From contig CAMWTP010000017.1 in assembly GCA_947177165.1 (NCBI GenBank), positions 23,635-87,634 on the forward strand: 64,000 nt of DNA, in the 5' to 3' direction. Each line of letters begins with the position of its first letter. Within the stretch, counting starts at the first letter, position 1. Both the position numbers and the translations under genes were made by a program. Below, piece by piece: positions 1 to 8,787 of the stretch. Below the pieces are notes generated by a model. The model worked only from the letters and a program-made list of their open reading frames with translations. It did not search any database and was not told the origin of the DNA. This DNA is from an uncultured Lachnospiraceae bacterium (GTDB lineage: Bacteria > Bacillota > Clostridia > Lachnospirales > Lachnospiraceae).

Positions 1-1
1 T

Positions 2-1120
2 GAAATGGTCAGCCATATCCGCTCCCTTTTCAGCAATGCCTTAAAGACAAACGATTATCTCCACGCAGCCGTGATCACCGGCTGTCTTCGGATTGCAAAA
101 GAGAGCATCTTTACCGGATTAAACAATCTTAATGTAAATACTGTTGCTGACACAGGCTTCGCACAATATTTCGGTTTTACAGACAACGAAGTGCGGAATA
201 TGCTGCACTATTATGAACTTGACGAATTTTATGAATCCATTAAGGCGTGGTATGACGGTTATCGTTTTGGTCAATTAGAAATCTACTGCCCATGGGATGT
301 CATTAATTACTGTTACAAACTACTTGAAAACAGAAACCGCAAACCGGAAGCCTTCTGGGCAAACAGCAGCAGTAATTACATCATACAGGACATCCTCTCC
401 CATGCTTCCGAAACCGCAAAGGAACAGATTGAGCGTCTGATCTCAGGCGAATCCATCGAACAGCGGATCATCCCGGAACTGACTTATACAGACCTGAGCA
501 ACGAAGACATCACAATCCGGGAAACATATCTCTGGAGTGTACTGTATTCCACTGGATATCTGACTGAAGCACCTGAGGAGACAGGAAACGGCCTGCACAG
601 ACTTGTCATACCCAACAGGGAAATCCTTCAGATTTACCGTGATAAGATACAGTCATGGTACAATATCAATGTCCGCAGGGATACACAGAAATGGCAGGCA
701 TTCTGCGATGCCGTGAAAACAGGCAGCGCTGACAAAATCCAGGAATTATTTAACGCCTACCTGAGCCACACCATCAGCATCCGCGACACCTTTGTAAAAA
801 AGGAAATGAAGGAGAACTTTTATCACGGAATGCTCCTTGGCATCCTGCAGTGTGACGGCAGCTGGGTCATCAAATCCAATCAGGAGTCAGGACTTGGATA
901 CTGCGATATCCTTCTGCTGGTACCTGGCGACAAAATCGGCTGTGCCATAGAACTGAAGTATGCAGAAAACGGTACTTTTGACCCCGCCTGTGAGGAGGCT
1001 CTGACACAGATTGATGCGAAAAAATACACAGACTACCTGCAGCAGGAAGGCATGGAAACCATATATACCTACGCTGTAGCCTGCTATAAAAAGAGCTGCA
1101 GGGTCGTCTGCAGAATCTGA
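2..1120 (+). CDS. AAA-ATPase-like / PD-(D/E)XK nuclease protein, 5' end outside window
   Basis: The reading frame is open from base 2, so the first ATG (base 5) is internal and the P-loop ATPase half lies upstream of the window. The visible 372 residues hold the usual middle part of this family (a YFGFTDNEV stretch, then WYDGYRFG) and a C-terminal nuclease-like domain with the D...ELK core: an aspartate in GYCDILLL near residue 299 and AIELKY near 314-319. This matches the AAA-ATPase-like plus DUF1703/PD-(D/E)XK architecture that is abundant and multicopy in Bacteroidales and Lachnospiraceae. Its biological role is unknown; defence or mobile-element ancestry has been suggested for the family. 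A long hairpin follows the stop codon. Confidence 0.85.
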   Translation, partial: EMVSHIRSLFSNALKTNDYLHAAVITGCLRIAKESIFTGLNNLNVNTVADTGFAQYFGFTDNEVRNMLHYYELDEFYESIKAWYDGYRFGQLEIYCPWDVINYCYKLLENRNRKPEAFWANSSSNYIIQDILSHASETAKEQIERLISGESIEQRIIPELTYTDLSNEDITIRETYLWSVLYSTGYLTEAPEETGNGLHRLVIPNREILQIYRDKIQSWYNINVRRDTQKWQAFCDAVKTGSADKIQELFNAYLSHTISIRDTFVKKEMKENFYHGMLLGILQCDGSWVIKSNQESGLGYCDILLLVPGDKIGCAIELKYAENGTFDPACEEALTQIDAKKYTDYLQQEGMETIYTYAVACYKKSCRVVCRI

Positions 1121-1142
1121 ATGATATCAATATAAAAACGTC

Positions 1143-1181
1143 AAAGTTCTTTCTGGATAACAGTTATTCAGAAAGAACTTT
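1143..1181. terminator. Long near-perfect hairpin between convergent genes
   Basis: Arms AAAGTTCTTTCTG (1143-1155) and CAGAAAGAACTTT (1169-1181) pair perfectly, and the inner ATAAC/GTTAT extends the stem almost to the loop. It sits between the nuclease gene ending at 1120 and the oppositely oriented hydrolase ending at 1236, so it probably terminates one or both. There is no clean T-run on the plus side; a short run of Ts follows on the minus side. Confidence 0.6.
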
Positions 1182-1235
1182 ATCTGTTCTGACCTGTACA
1201 ACTCTGGAAACCAGCATCATCATCACCCAATATCG

Positions 1236-1838
1236 CTATCTCGTATAGAAATCATGTCCCCCGTATGAAAATAGAAATGTCAGGTTGCTGTCAAACCACT
1301 CTGCGTTCTCAGGCGCAACTAACTTTCGCGCCATAAAAAACAGCGCGCCATCCGACACATCCTCTCCCTTGAGAGCGCTGTATACGACTTCTTTCGTCTC
1401 CTCCGATACCTTTACCTGATTGATAAATCCGTTTGACACCGGAGAGAACTGTGTCACATTTTTCGCCTTCTGATACACCACATCTGTAACATTGTTCGGA
1501 AATCTCCTGCTTTTGACGCGGTTGATCACGACATTCGCCACCAAAAGTTTCCCTTTTCTGTCCTCGCCGCCTGCTTCCGCCTCCACGATCCTCATCAGCG
1601 TGTCCAGATCCTGTTCAGAGACATCGATACAATAGCGCTGCTTCATTGTCTCATAGGAAATGATCCGCTCTACAGATTCAAACTGTTCAAGCTCCACATT
1701 CTCCGTTACCACTGCCGCCGTCGCTGTTTCCCGCCGCTCAACACTCTCCGCCTGCACATCATACTGCTTTGAGAAAATCAATAATCCAGTACAGATCGTA
1801 TATGCGATGAACAGAAGGATATTGCTTTTCGAGTACAT
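1236..1838 (-). CDS. SleB/CwlJ-type cell wall hydrolase
   Basis: This 200-residue protein has an N-terminal hydrophobic segment (about residues 6-23) and a C-terminal Hydrolase_2 (SleB-like) domain from about residue 78. Diagnostic features are the RIVEAEAGGED motif with the presumed catalytic glutamate, NVVINRVKSRRFP, and the FFMARKL...GGHDFY end. SleB/CwlJ enzymes are lytic transglycosylases that act on spore-cortex or vegetative peptidoglycan. With a membrane anchor and no SPOR or PG-binding domain, this one may act at the cell surface during growth or sporulation. It is monocistronic: the next upstream gene is transcribed divergently. The start is the only ATG before the hydrophobic segment and has a purine-rich AAAGGAAAG upstream. 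Confidence 0.85.
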   Translation of the reverse strand: MYSKSNILLFIAYTICTGLLIFSKQYDVQAESVERRETATAAVVTENVELEQFESVERIISYETMKQRYCIDVSEQDLDTLMRIVEAEAGGEDRKGKLLVANVVINRVKSRRFPNNVTDVVYQKAKNVTQFSPVSNGFINQVKVSEETKEVVYSALKGEDVSDGALFFMARKLVAPENAEWFDSNLTFLFSYGGHDFYTR

Positions 1839-1977
1839 AATCTATTGTTCTTTCCTTTCCAATTTGCAAATCTTAATGAGACCCTGTTTCCAATTTTACC
1901 TTTTATTAGTCTATTCGCTTGTCCTATAAAAAATACTAAAAACTTTCTAAATTAAGAAATAATGTCAAATCCCCTGA

Positions 1978-2007
1978 TTGCAGCCGGCACTCAGAATATG
2001 CTATAAT
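1978..2007 (+). promoter_or_regulatory. Sigma-A type promoter of the first LytTR operon
   Basis: TTGCAG (1978-1983), an 18-base spacer, and a perfect TATAAT (2002-2007) lie 66 bases before the response-regulator ATG. Confidence 0.6.
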
Positions 2008-2073
2008 CCTTACAGCACAGCGGCCCGGAAAAATCAGAACCGCGAGTCCAAACCCAAAACCGGAGGAATCCAC

Positions 2074-2817
2074 ATGCTTCAGGTTGCAATATGCGATGAT
2101 GAACAATTTTACAGGAAAACAATACAAAACCTTCTGATACAGTACCTTCAGCAAAAGAATCTGGAATATACGATTCACCTTTACCAGTCCGGAGAAGAAT
2201 TCTTATCCCAGCGTGAAAACAGTGTAAAATATGACATTGTTTTCATGGACATCAGCATGAAAAAGCTCGACGGAATCCAGACCGCCTCGCAGATCCGGGC
2301 TTTTCACAGCGACACGCAGCTCGTGTTTGTGACCGCCTTTATCGACTACGCGCTGGAAGGCTACAAGGTCAATGCAGTGCGCTATATCATGAAGGATACA
2401 CTGGATACCGCAATCCCGGAATGCATGGATGCCATCCTGCAGAAAATGCAGCTGGCGCAGGTTACATTCTCTTTCATGAACGGGGAAACAACACTCTATA
2501 CTGACAATATCCTCTACATCGAGAGCCAGAAGCACAAATCCTTTTTCTATTATATGCAGCCCGGCACTGCGAATACGAATGCTGTCCATTCCGGCATCGT
2601 GACCTATCAGATCTATGAAAAGTTAGATGTAATTGAACAGCAGCTTTCTGAACATGGATTCTTAAGGATTCACAAAAGCTACCTTGTCAACATGAAGCAC
2701 ATCCGCAGACTCAGCAACTATACAGCTTTTCTCGACACAGGGGCAGAACTGCCTGTCCCTCGCCTGCGGTATCAGGCTGTCAGGAAGCTGTTTGTCACAT
2801 ACAAAGGAGTCATGTAA
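2074..2817 (+). CDS. LytTR-family response regulator (AgrA-like)
   Basis: The gene encodes 247 residues. A receiver domain (1-120) has the acidic pair ICDDE at 6-10 and the phospho-acceptor aspartate D59 in FMDISM. A LytTR DNA-binding domain (about 140-245) contains LYIESQKHK and FLRIHKSYLVNM, typical of AgrA/VirR regulators that bind promoter direct repeats. The ATG at 2074 was chosen over an upstream in-frame ATG because GGAGG lies just before it and the receiver fold begins there. It is followed after 25 bases by its sensor kinase, so the two form an operon. Targets are not visible, but the lipoprotein and other genes downstream are candidates. Confidence 0.9.
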   Translation: MLQVAICDDEQFYRKTIQNLLIQYLQQKNLEYTIHLYQSGEEFLSQRENSVKYDIVFMDISMKKLDGIQTASQIRAFHSDTQLVFVTAFIDYALEGYKVNAVRYIMKDTLDTAIPECMDAILQKMQLAQVTFSFMNGETTLYTDNILYIESQKHKSFFYYMQPGTANTNAVHSGIVTYQIYEKLDVIEQQLSEHGFLRIHKSYLVNMKHIRRLSNYTAFLDTGAELPVPRLRYQAVRKLFVTYKGVM

Positions 2818-2842
2818 ATTTTGTACAGAACAGGGGGTATTT

Positions 2843-4153
2843 ATGGTAGATAATATACTGCGATGTCTGGTTTTGACTTTTATGATGGGAACCAGCTGTC
2901 AGCTGTTTTTTGAGACAGTCGTCCCCAGGCGCAGATGGCGGCATCAATGGATTGAATACACGACAATCCCGGCTTTTGCAGCGGGGGGCATGATCATCTC
3001 TTTCACACAGATTCCGCCCTATATCCTGCAGCCTGTCCGCCTGATCATCATTGTGGCGGTTGTCGCACAGATTTATTTTCAATTGCACATCGCCAGAAAT
3101 CTGATTTTGTCAGTACTGTACTGCGGCATTTATTGGAGTATTTCATCTGCTATTATGTCTGTATTTTATTTATTTCTTGGTTTCGTCCTTGCAGATGAGT
3201 TCCTGTACAGAATAACGGAAAATCTGACAGAGGCAGCAAACCTGTGTCTGATGATGGCATTCCACTTCCACTACAAGAGCCGCATCCGTGGAATGGCCGA
3301 ATCGCACTGGAAGAAGTTTATTCTCCTCCCTTTTCTGTGTCTGGCCACTATCGTTGCAGTTAATCTGCTCTCTGCTGACAATCCAGCGATGAACAAATAC
3401 GCTGCACTTGCCACAGCTTCCGGAATTTCCATCCTGAACATGTTTCTCTTTTATTATACCATGCGCATCCTGGAAAAGGAAGAAACGCTGCAAAAGATGC
3501 AGCTGAACGCAGAACGCATGCGCAATCAGATGGACATGTACCGCACAATGCAGATACACTATGAGCGGCAGAGACAATTCCTGCATGACTACAAAAACCA
3601 GCTGAACTGCATACAGGGACTTCTCGACTGTGGTCAGACTGCGGAAGCGTCGGAATATATCACCCGCATGACAGGAAATCTGAGGGCACAATTTGGTGAT
3701 GTCAACACCAATCACACAGTTGTGAATATCATTTTGAATCAAAAATATCAGACCGCCCGCAATAAGAAGATTACCATGACTTTCGTCATCAACGACCTGT
3801 CTGAACTGACCATTCCAGAGGAAGATCTGGTCACACTCCTGACCAACCTGCTTGACAATGCGATTGAGGCTTGTGAAAAGTTTGACGATAAAGACACATC
3901 TGTCAGGAAAACGATACAGTTCAAGATGGTGATCGAAGAGCATCAGCTCATCCTATCTGTCCGCAATCCGGTGGACAAACCAGTATTGATCAAAAACAAC
4001 ACTGTTGTCACCAGCAAAAAGGACGCTGTTTATCACGGAATCGGACTGTCAAATGTCGATGCCGTTGTCAGAAAGTACCATGGAACCAGTGTCTTAAAAT
4101 GCGAAGGCGGATGGTTTTCTTTTGCTGCAATGTTTCCGTGTGACATTCCATGA
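2843..4153 (+). CDS. GHKL-type sensor histidine kinase (AgrC-like)
   Basis: The protein has 436 residues. The N-terminal half holds about six hydrophobic membrane segments (residues 1-210), then comes a coiled region and a dimerisation motif FLHDYKNQLN whose histidine is the likely phosphorylation site. The GHKL ATPase has an N-box (TNLLDNAIEACE) and a G-box (HGIGLSNV). This is the AgrC/BlpH/CitS_SpoOB-like class that usually senses peptides. The start at 2843 is preferred for its CAGGGGG ribosome site; an earlier in-frame ATG overlaps the regulator gene. No agrB or agrD gene is visible nearby, so the signal is unknown. Confidence 0.9.
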   Translation: MVDNILRCLVLTFMMGTSCQLFFETVVPRRRWRHQWIEYTTIPAFAAGGMIISFTQIPPYILQPVRLIIIVAVVAQIYFQLHIARNLILSVLYCGIYWSISSAIMSVFYLFLGFVLADEFLYRITENLTEAANLCLMMAFHFHYKSRIRGMAESHWKKFILLPFLCLATIVAVNLLSADNPAMNKYAALATASGISILNMFLFYYTMRILEKEETLQKMQLNAERMRNQMDMYRTMQIHYERQRQFLHDYKNQLNCIQGLLDCGQTAEASEYITRMTGNLRAQFGDVNTNHTVVNIILNQKYQTARNKKITMTFVINDLSELTIPEEDLVTLLTNLLDNAIEACEKFDDKDTSVRKTIQFKMVIEEHQLILSVRNPVDKPVLIKNNTVVTSKKDAVYHGIGLSNVDAVVRKYHGTSVLKCEGGWFSFAAMFPCDIP

Positions 4154-4202
4154 TTTTAAGCGTCGTTTTTTGCTGTCCAGGCGCCGATTCCTGCCGGTGC
4201 CA

Positions 4203-4231
4203 TTGCCTCTCCCTTCGAGTGAAAATATAAT
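4203..4231 (+). promoter_or_regulatory. Promoter of the lipoprotein gene
   Basis: TTGCCT (4203-4208), a 17-base spacer and TATAAT (4226-4231) precede the ATG at 4277. The lipoprotein can therefore be transcribed independently of the kinase operon. Confidence 0.5.
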
Positions 4232-4276
4232 AAAAGCGTAACATAAATAATAAAACAAAACGAAGGGAGAACAAAT

Positions 4277-5053
4277 ATGACAACTGCAAGTAAAATAATC
4301 GCATTTGTGATGACAGGCGTCCTGCTGCTGAGCGGGTGTGGGAAGAAGGAAGCAGAAACTGCTCCGGCCACACCGCCGGAAACCATAGAATGCGTCATGG
4401 AGGCTATCAGAGAACTGGATATGGAGACATTGAACAATTACACAGACAACTATGTCCAGACCTACTGCAACTGGATTGGCGTCCCTGTGGAGAATGAGTA
4501 CCGCACCTTCAATGAGCTGCTGCAGCCCGGCTCCAAACACAGCAGCCGGTATCAGTCCGCCTACATGCTGAACCAGAAAATAATGGAAAACCTGACCTGG
4601 AACATCAACGATGTGCGCGAGGAGGATGATTCCGCAGAAATCGATATGGAAATCACCAACATCGACATGTCACAGGTTATGGGAATTTACACAGTCCAGA
4701 TATTGGACAATATGCTGGAAAGTCCGGGAATTGGCATCACACAGTTCGTTAAGGACATGTCTGATCTGGCCACAGCAAAGGAGGATCTCATTTCCATCAT
4801 TGACGGATTGGATAGCAGCGATCTCAGCACCATCAATGTCACCGTTTCCGCATATCAGGATGACGGACAGTGGAAAATCCATCTGACACACGACTTTATC
4901 AATGCGTTTTCGGGAAATATGTATACTGACGATTACGCTGAGGATATCGAACAGCACATCGACGACCTGGAAGCACAGATGGAAAATAAGGTCGACAAAT
5001 GGGTGGAAGGCATAGAAAATAAGGTCAGCAAATGGACAGAACAGTTTGAATAG
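4277..5053 (+). CDS. Putative lipoprotein, unknown function
   Basis: The 258-residue product starts with a lipoprotein signal (hydrophobic 6-19, lipobox LLSGC with C21), so it is probably anchored outside the membrane. The mature part resembles the many clostridial lipoproteins with a DUF4878/DUF5105-like NTF2 fold: a helix containing VMEAIRELDMETL, a middle with WNINDVREEDDSAEI, and a C-terminal strand ending in DDGQWKI. The tail is a Lys/Glu-rich helix with the repeat MENKVDKWVEGIENKVSKW. It sits directly after the LytTR operon and may be its target, though it has its own promoter. No enzymatic motif is seen. Confidence 0.75.
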   Translation: MTTASKIIAFVMTGVLLLSGCGKKEAETAPATPPETIECVMEAIRELDMETLNNYTDNYVQTYCNWIGVPVENEYRTFNELLQPGSKHSSRYQSAYMLNQKIMENLTWNINDVREEDDSAEIDMEITNIDMSQVMGIYTVQILDNMLESPGIGITQFVKDMSDLATAKEDLISIIDGLDSSDLSTINVTVSAYQDDGQWKIHLTHDFINAFSGNMYTDDYAEDIEQHIDDLEAQMENKVDKWVEGIENKVSKWTEQFE

Positions 5054-5171
5054 GCAATTTTATGTACACTTGACAAATGCCTGTCCTGCACCTACAATAC
5101 AGATATCAGACAGATATCTAAATCTGTCGACAATAAAGGAACGATTGGTCTGTCTAACGGAGATTTTTGCG

Positions 5172-5972
5172 ATGAAAGGTGTATTTGAGGCAAAAAGAAA
5201 GGATGGCACGGTATACTACCGTGCTTCCATTACCTATAGAAGAAAACACATCAGTCTCGGCGGATTCGACACTATGTCCGCTGCTAATGCCGCGTACCTC
5301 GAGGCTGACAGGCTGCTGAACCGCGACAAACTAAGCGTTAACCAGTACCGGGACACATCCCCCCTTCCTTTTGAAAAGTGGGTGATCCTCATCAATTTCC
5401 GCGACAACGGTATTTATTTCGCCACACCCATCTATGCACGCCAGAAATTCTTTTACTACTATCTGTCCCCCACAGATGTGCTGAAATTTGACATTGATGA
5501 TTTGTTTTATTACGCATCACGCAAGATCATGAAACGCAACGGGCACCTCTTTGTAGCTGATTACGGCATGCAGGTAAATATCCTGAACCGATACGGTATC
5601 CGAAGCTTTGCCGTTGCGGGAAAGGACTATCTGTTCCTGAATGATGACGACACCGATTTCCGGCATGAGAATCTTGCAATCATCAACCGCTATCAGGGTG
5701 TCGCCGAGGTTTCCTACAAGGGAAAAAAGAAATATCGTGCGCGCATCAATGTCCCCGGCTACTACGTGATCGGTCACTACCACAGCGAGACAGATGCCGC
5801 AATCGCTTACAACAAAGCAATTGATATTCTAAAAAAAAGAGGCGTGCAGAAAAACTACACGCCCAACTATATTGACGGGCTATCTCCGTCAGTGTACGCG
5901 GATATCTATTCCCATCTCAAAATATCGGACAAAATATTGAACTATACATTGCCAGACAAAAAAGAGCCCTGA
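5172..5972 (+). CDS. AP2-domain protein with a degenerate HNH-like middle
   Basis: The 266-residue protein contains two AP2-like repeats. One is at the N-terminus (GVFEAKRKDGTVYYRA, then ISLGGFDTMSAANAAY); the other is near residues 178-225 (GVAEVSYKGKKKYRARI, then IGHYHSETDAAIAYNKA). Between them, a stretch ending in NDDDTDFRHENLAIINR resembles the latter half of HNH-AP2 homing endonucleases but lacks the expected catalytic histidines. I infer a DNA-binding protein descended from a homing nuclease. The ATG at 5172 is preferred: a farther start would overlap the preceding gene, and the N-terminal AP2 begins right after it. A strong terminator follows the stop. Confidence 0.7.
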   Translation: MKGVFEAKRKDGTVYYRASITYRRKHISLGGFDTMSAANAAYLEADRLLNRDKLSVNQYRDTSPLPFEKWVILINFRDNGIYFATPIYARQKFFYYYLSPTDVLKFDIDDLFYYASRKIMKRNGHLFVADYGMQVNILNRYGIRSFAVAGKDYLFLNDDDTDFRHENLAIINRYQGVAEVSYKGKKKYRARINVPGYYVIGHYHSETDAAIAYNKAIDILKKRGVQKNYTPNYIDGLSPSVYADIYSHLKISDKILNYTLPDKKEP

Positions 5973-5990
5973 TACAGCTCTTTTTTGTCT
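5954..5990. terminator. Bidirectional intrinsic terminator
   Basis: AGACAAAAAAGAGC and GCTCTTTTTTGTCT form a perfect stem with a short loop, with A and T runs on both sides. It serves the AP2 gene (ending 5972) and the convergent GH25-like gene (ending 6011). Confidence 0.9.
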
Positions 5991-6010
5991 GATTTTTTAT
6001 CTAATTGATT

Positions 6011-7339
6011 TTATTTCGCATAGTCCTTAAAACTCATAATCATTGTGGCATCGCCGGTTATCCCTTTGATGGCAGCATCAGTATCATACTGCCACATGCC
6101 AAACTCGTATGGATACTCCGGTTCCTCGCTATCCTGCGCAAACCATACATCATAATCCTGCAGATCCTCCATGTCCACCATGGTCAATAGCCACTCTTTG
6201 TCACCGTAGATCATAGGCGTATAACCTGCATCTTCCACCCTGTCCATAAACGCTTTGGCAATCTGTGTCCTGTCAGACATGTCAAGCGCCTCGATCCGCG
6301 CCATATCCTCATCGACATTTTCCATGACAAAGACCACAGGATATTTTACTTTGTATCCTGAAATAGCATCGAGCACTTCATCAGCCTCTTCCCTCGCCTC
6401 CGCTTTGCTGACCGCCTGTGAACAGAAATAGACACCAATGTCAAGCCCCGCCTTTTTTGCCGCCTCAAGATTATCCTGGAAATTTTCGTCCGACACAATA
6501 TTTCCGCTGCTGTAACCTCTGGCACCGACTTTCAGCATGACAAAATCACAGCCCGCGCTCTTTAATTTGCTGAAATCGACATCGCCCTGATTCGCCGAAA
6601 TATCGACACCACATGTTGATACAGGCTTGCCATCCTCATAGTAATTCATGAACGGCTTCTGATAAGTAAGTTTCGAAAAATCGTACTTATTCCGGGGAAT
6701 GTCCTCATTGATATCCACCCACTCCTTAGTGCCGTCCGCATGCCTCACCTGAATGCGTGTCACTTCTTCCTCGTCCTCGTCTTCGCCTTCTTTTTCATCG
6801 TCGTCCTTTTCTTTATCCTTATCCGACTTGTCCGTATCGCTCCCGGTTTTCTTATCTCCGCTAATATCTTCCTTGGTTGTCATGTCATAGACTGAGGTTT
6901 TTCCGTTTGACAGCTCGTCAGCTGTCTTGGATTTGTCAGTGCTGCCAGACGTATTCGCTGAGCCGTCAACGACTGTTTCGCCTGTAGTCTGATTTGTCAC
7001 CGTACCGTTATTTCTGTTTGAAGCAGAAGAATTTTTCTCCCTCCCTGTATCTGGAAGCGTCCATATATCGAGATCATCCGACGTCAGTCTGCTCTCCGCA
7101 ATGATGCTCTCCGAAGCGTTTGCGTCCATCTTCTTACTCTCTTCCGCTGCTTTGGCCTCCCTCTGTGCAACTGCTGCGGCATAACCGCTCCCATCCGACC
7201 TGGACTGCGACTGGTTCGCCCAAAAGACAAGCGCTGTCACTCCAAGGATAACCGCCGACATAATCAGTGCCATATACACATAAGTTATCCTGGAGCCTGA
7301 ACCATGCTCTTCCTCATAATAATCATCGTGCAGCTTCAT
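6011..7339 (-). CDS. Membrane-anchored GH25-like protein with altered active site
   Basis: The product has 442 residues: a cytoplasmic N-terminus, one membrane segment (about 22-44), a long Ser/Thr/Asp-rich linker with a Lys/Asp/Glu block, and a C-terminal GH25 (lysozyme-like) barrel from about residue 240. The barrel starts with STCGVDISANQGDVDF, keeping the first aspartate. The usual DxE catalytic pair appears as FVMEN, so the acid/base glutamate remains but the aspartate is a valine. The late GNVDLN aspartate motif reads GDATMI. It may be a peptidoglycan-binding or weakly active relative of muramidases, displayed outside the cell. GGAGG precedes the ATG by about 10 bases. Confidence 0.8.
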   Translation of the reverse strand: MKLHDDYYEEEHGSGSRITYVYMALIMSAVILGVTALVFWANQSQSRSDGSGYAAAVAQREAKAAEESKKMDANASESIIAESRLTSDDLDIWTLPDTGREKNSSASNRNNGTVTNQTTGETVVDGSANTSGSTDKSKTADELSNGKTSVYDMTTKEDISGDKKTGSDTDKSDKDKEKDDDEKEGEDEDEEEVTRIQVRHADGTKEWVDINEDIPRNKYDFSKLTYQKPFMNYYEDGKPVSTCGVDISANQGDVDFSKLKSAGCDFVMLKVGARGYSSGNIVSDENFQDNLEAAKKAGLDIGVYFCSQAVSKAEAREEADEVLDAISGYKVKYPVVFVMENVDEDMARIEALDMSDRTQIAKAFMDRVEDAGYTPMIYGDKEWLLTMVDMEDLQDYDVWFAQDSEEPEYPYEFGMWQYDTDAAIKGITGDATMIMSFKDYAK

Positions 7340-7650
7340 ATAAATAATCCTCCGTTTCTATCTGCAAAATAATACCAAAAGTATGACAGTCTGTCAAAGA
7401 CTTCATTCGGAATTTCAACTCATTCCCGCATATGCTATCATGATTTACATAATAGATTTACGTAGTTTATTATATAGCATTTCATCTACAATTTCAATTA
7501 TTTTCTGAATATTCATCTCAATTTTATTAAAAATTTATCAAAACATATGTTTTCCACAGATATGCAGTTCCTACAATGCACGTATATACATTTTCCTGCA
7601 AAAATGATAAAATTACTTACAAAACAACAATTGTGAGGTAAACTGATCCT
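7340..7650. other. AT-rich divergent intergenic region
   Basis: This 311-base stretch separates the divergent GH25-like and apbE genes. It is very AT-rich and must hold both promoters, but I see no single convincing -35/-10 pair, no riboswitch fold and no coding potential. Confidence 0.5.
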
Positions 7651-8766
7651 ATGAAAAATATCTTTGTACCGATTCGGCTTTTTTTGACTGTTTTTGTTTT
7701 CCTGATCTCCGCTCCCCTAACCGGCTGCTCTGGAAACCGTTCCCTAACCCCGGTCTCCCGGACAGGATTTGCTTTTGATACGGTCGTCACCATCACAATC
7801 TATGACAGGCACAAAACAGATGTACTTGACCACTGCCTTGCACTCTGCGAGAAATACGAATCTCTTTTCAGCACAACGCTCGAGGGTTCCGAAGTGTGGA
7901 ATATCAATCACGCAGGCGGAAATAGGACACCCGTCTCCTACGACACGGCATCCCTGATCCAGTCAGCACTGTATTACTGTGACCTGAGCCAGGGCATGCT
8001 TGACCTCACACTGCGCCCCGTGGCAGAAGAATGGGACATCTCCGGGCAGATGAAGAAAGCAGACGCAACTGCGGATTATGAATATTATATCCCCTCCCAA
8101 CAGACGCTTTCCGAACTATTAAAGCATGTAGATTATAAGAATGTCCTCCTCACGGATGCCGATGGAAATGAAATCGGCTATACGGATACCCTATCCGATG
8201 ATGACAGCTACTTTGTCTCCATGAAGGACACACACAGTGCCATCGACCTCGGTTTTATCGCGAAGGGCTATATCGCAGACTGTTTAAAATCATATCTGTT
8301 GTCAGAAGGCATTGACAGTGGTATCATCAGTCTCGGCGGCAATATACTGCTCATCGGCACCAAACCGGACCGCTCAAGTTTTAACGTCGGCATCCAGAGA
8401 CCGTTTGGCGCTGCCAACGAAGTCATCACCACGATTCGGGGAAATGACACTTCTGTCGTTTCTTCCGGCTGTTATGAGCGCTATTTTACAACTGGCGCGG
8501 ATAAAACAGACAGGACAATCTATCATCATATCTTTGATACGACGACAGGATGCCCTGCCCAGAATGACCTTCTCGGCGTCACAATTCTCTCGGACTCCTC
8601 CATGGAAGGCGATGCACTCAGCACCTACTGTTACCTTCTCGGTTTGGAAAAAGGTCTGGAATATATCAACAGCCTTGAAAATGTCGAGGCGCTGTTTGTG
8701 ACAAAAGACTACGAAATTATTCAAACATCATATTTGCAAAACACTGACGAATCAGATTCGCGATAA
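7651..8766 (+). CDS. apbE: FAD:protein FMN transferase (ApbE), lipoprotein
   Basis: The 371-residue protein has a lipoprotein signal with lipobox LTGC (C26). It carries ApbE landmarks: TGFAFDTVVTI near the start, the GSEVWNIN region, IDLGFIAKGYIAD (flavin/metal site), the glycine-rich SLGGNI, and a late GDALSTYCY helix. ApbE attaches FMN covalently to threonines of extracytoplasmic flavoproteins such as Rnf or Nqr subunits and FMN-binding domains, using FAD and Mg2+. Its acceptor is not in this window, apart from a possible decayed FMN-binding remnant near 27.5 kb. A GAGG site lies before the ATG. It ends 21 bases before the convergent tatD gene. Confidence 0.92.
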   Translation: MKNIFVPIRLFLTVFVFLISAPLTGCSGNRSLTPVSRTGFAFDTVVTITIYDRHKTDVLDHCLALCEKYESLFSTTLEGSEVWNINHAGGNRTPVSYDTASLIQSALYYCDLSQGMLDLTLRPVAEEWDISGQMKKADATADYEYYIPSQQTLSELLKHVDYKNVLLTDADGNEIGYTDTLSDDDSYFVSMKDTHSAIDLGFIAKGYIADCLKSYLLSEGIDSGIISLGGNILLIGTKPDRSSFNVGIQRPFGAANEVITTIRGNDTSVVSSGCYERYFTTGADKTDRTIYHHIFDTTTGCPAQNDLLGVTILSDSSMEGDALSTYCYLLGLEKGLEYINSLENVEALFVTKDYEIIQTSYLQNTDESDSR

Positions 8767-8787
8767 ATGCTGAGGCTGGGAAATTGT

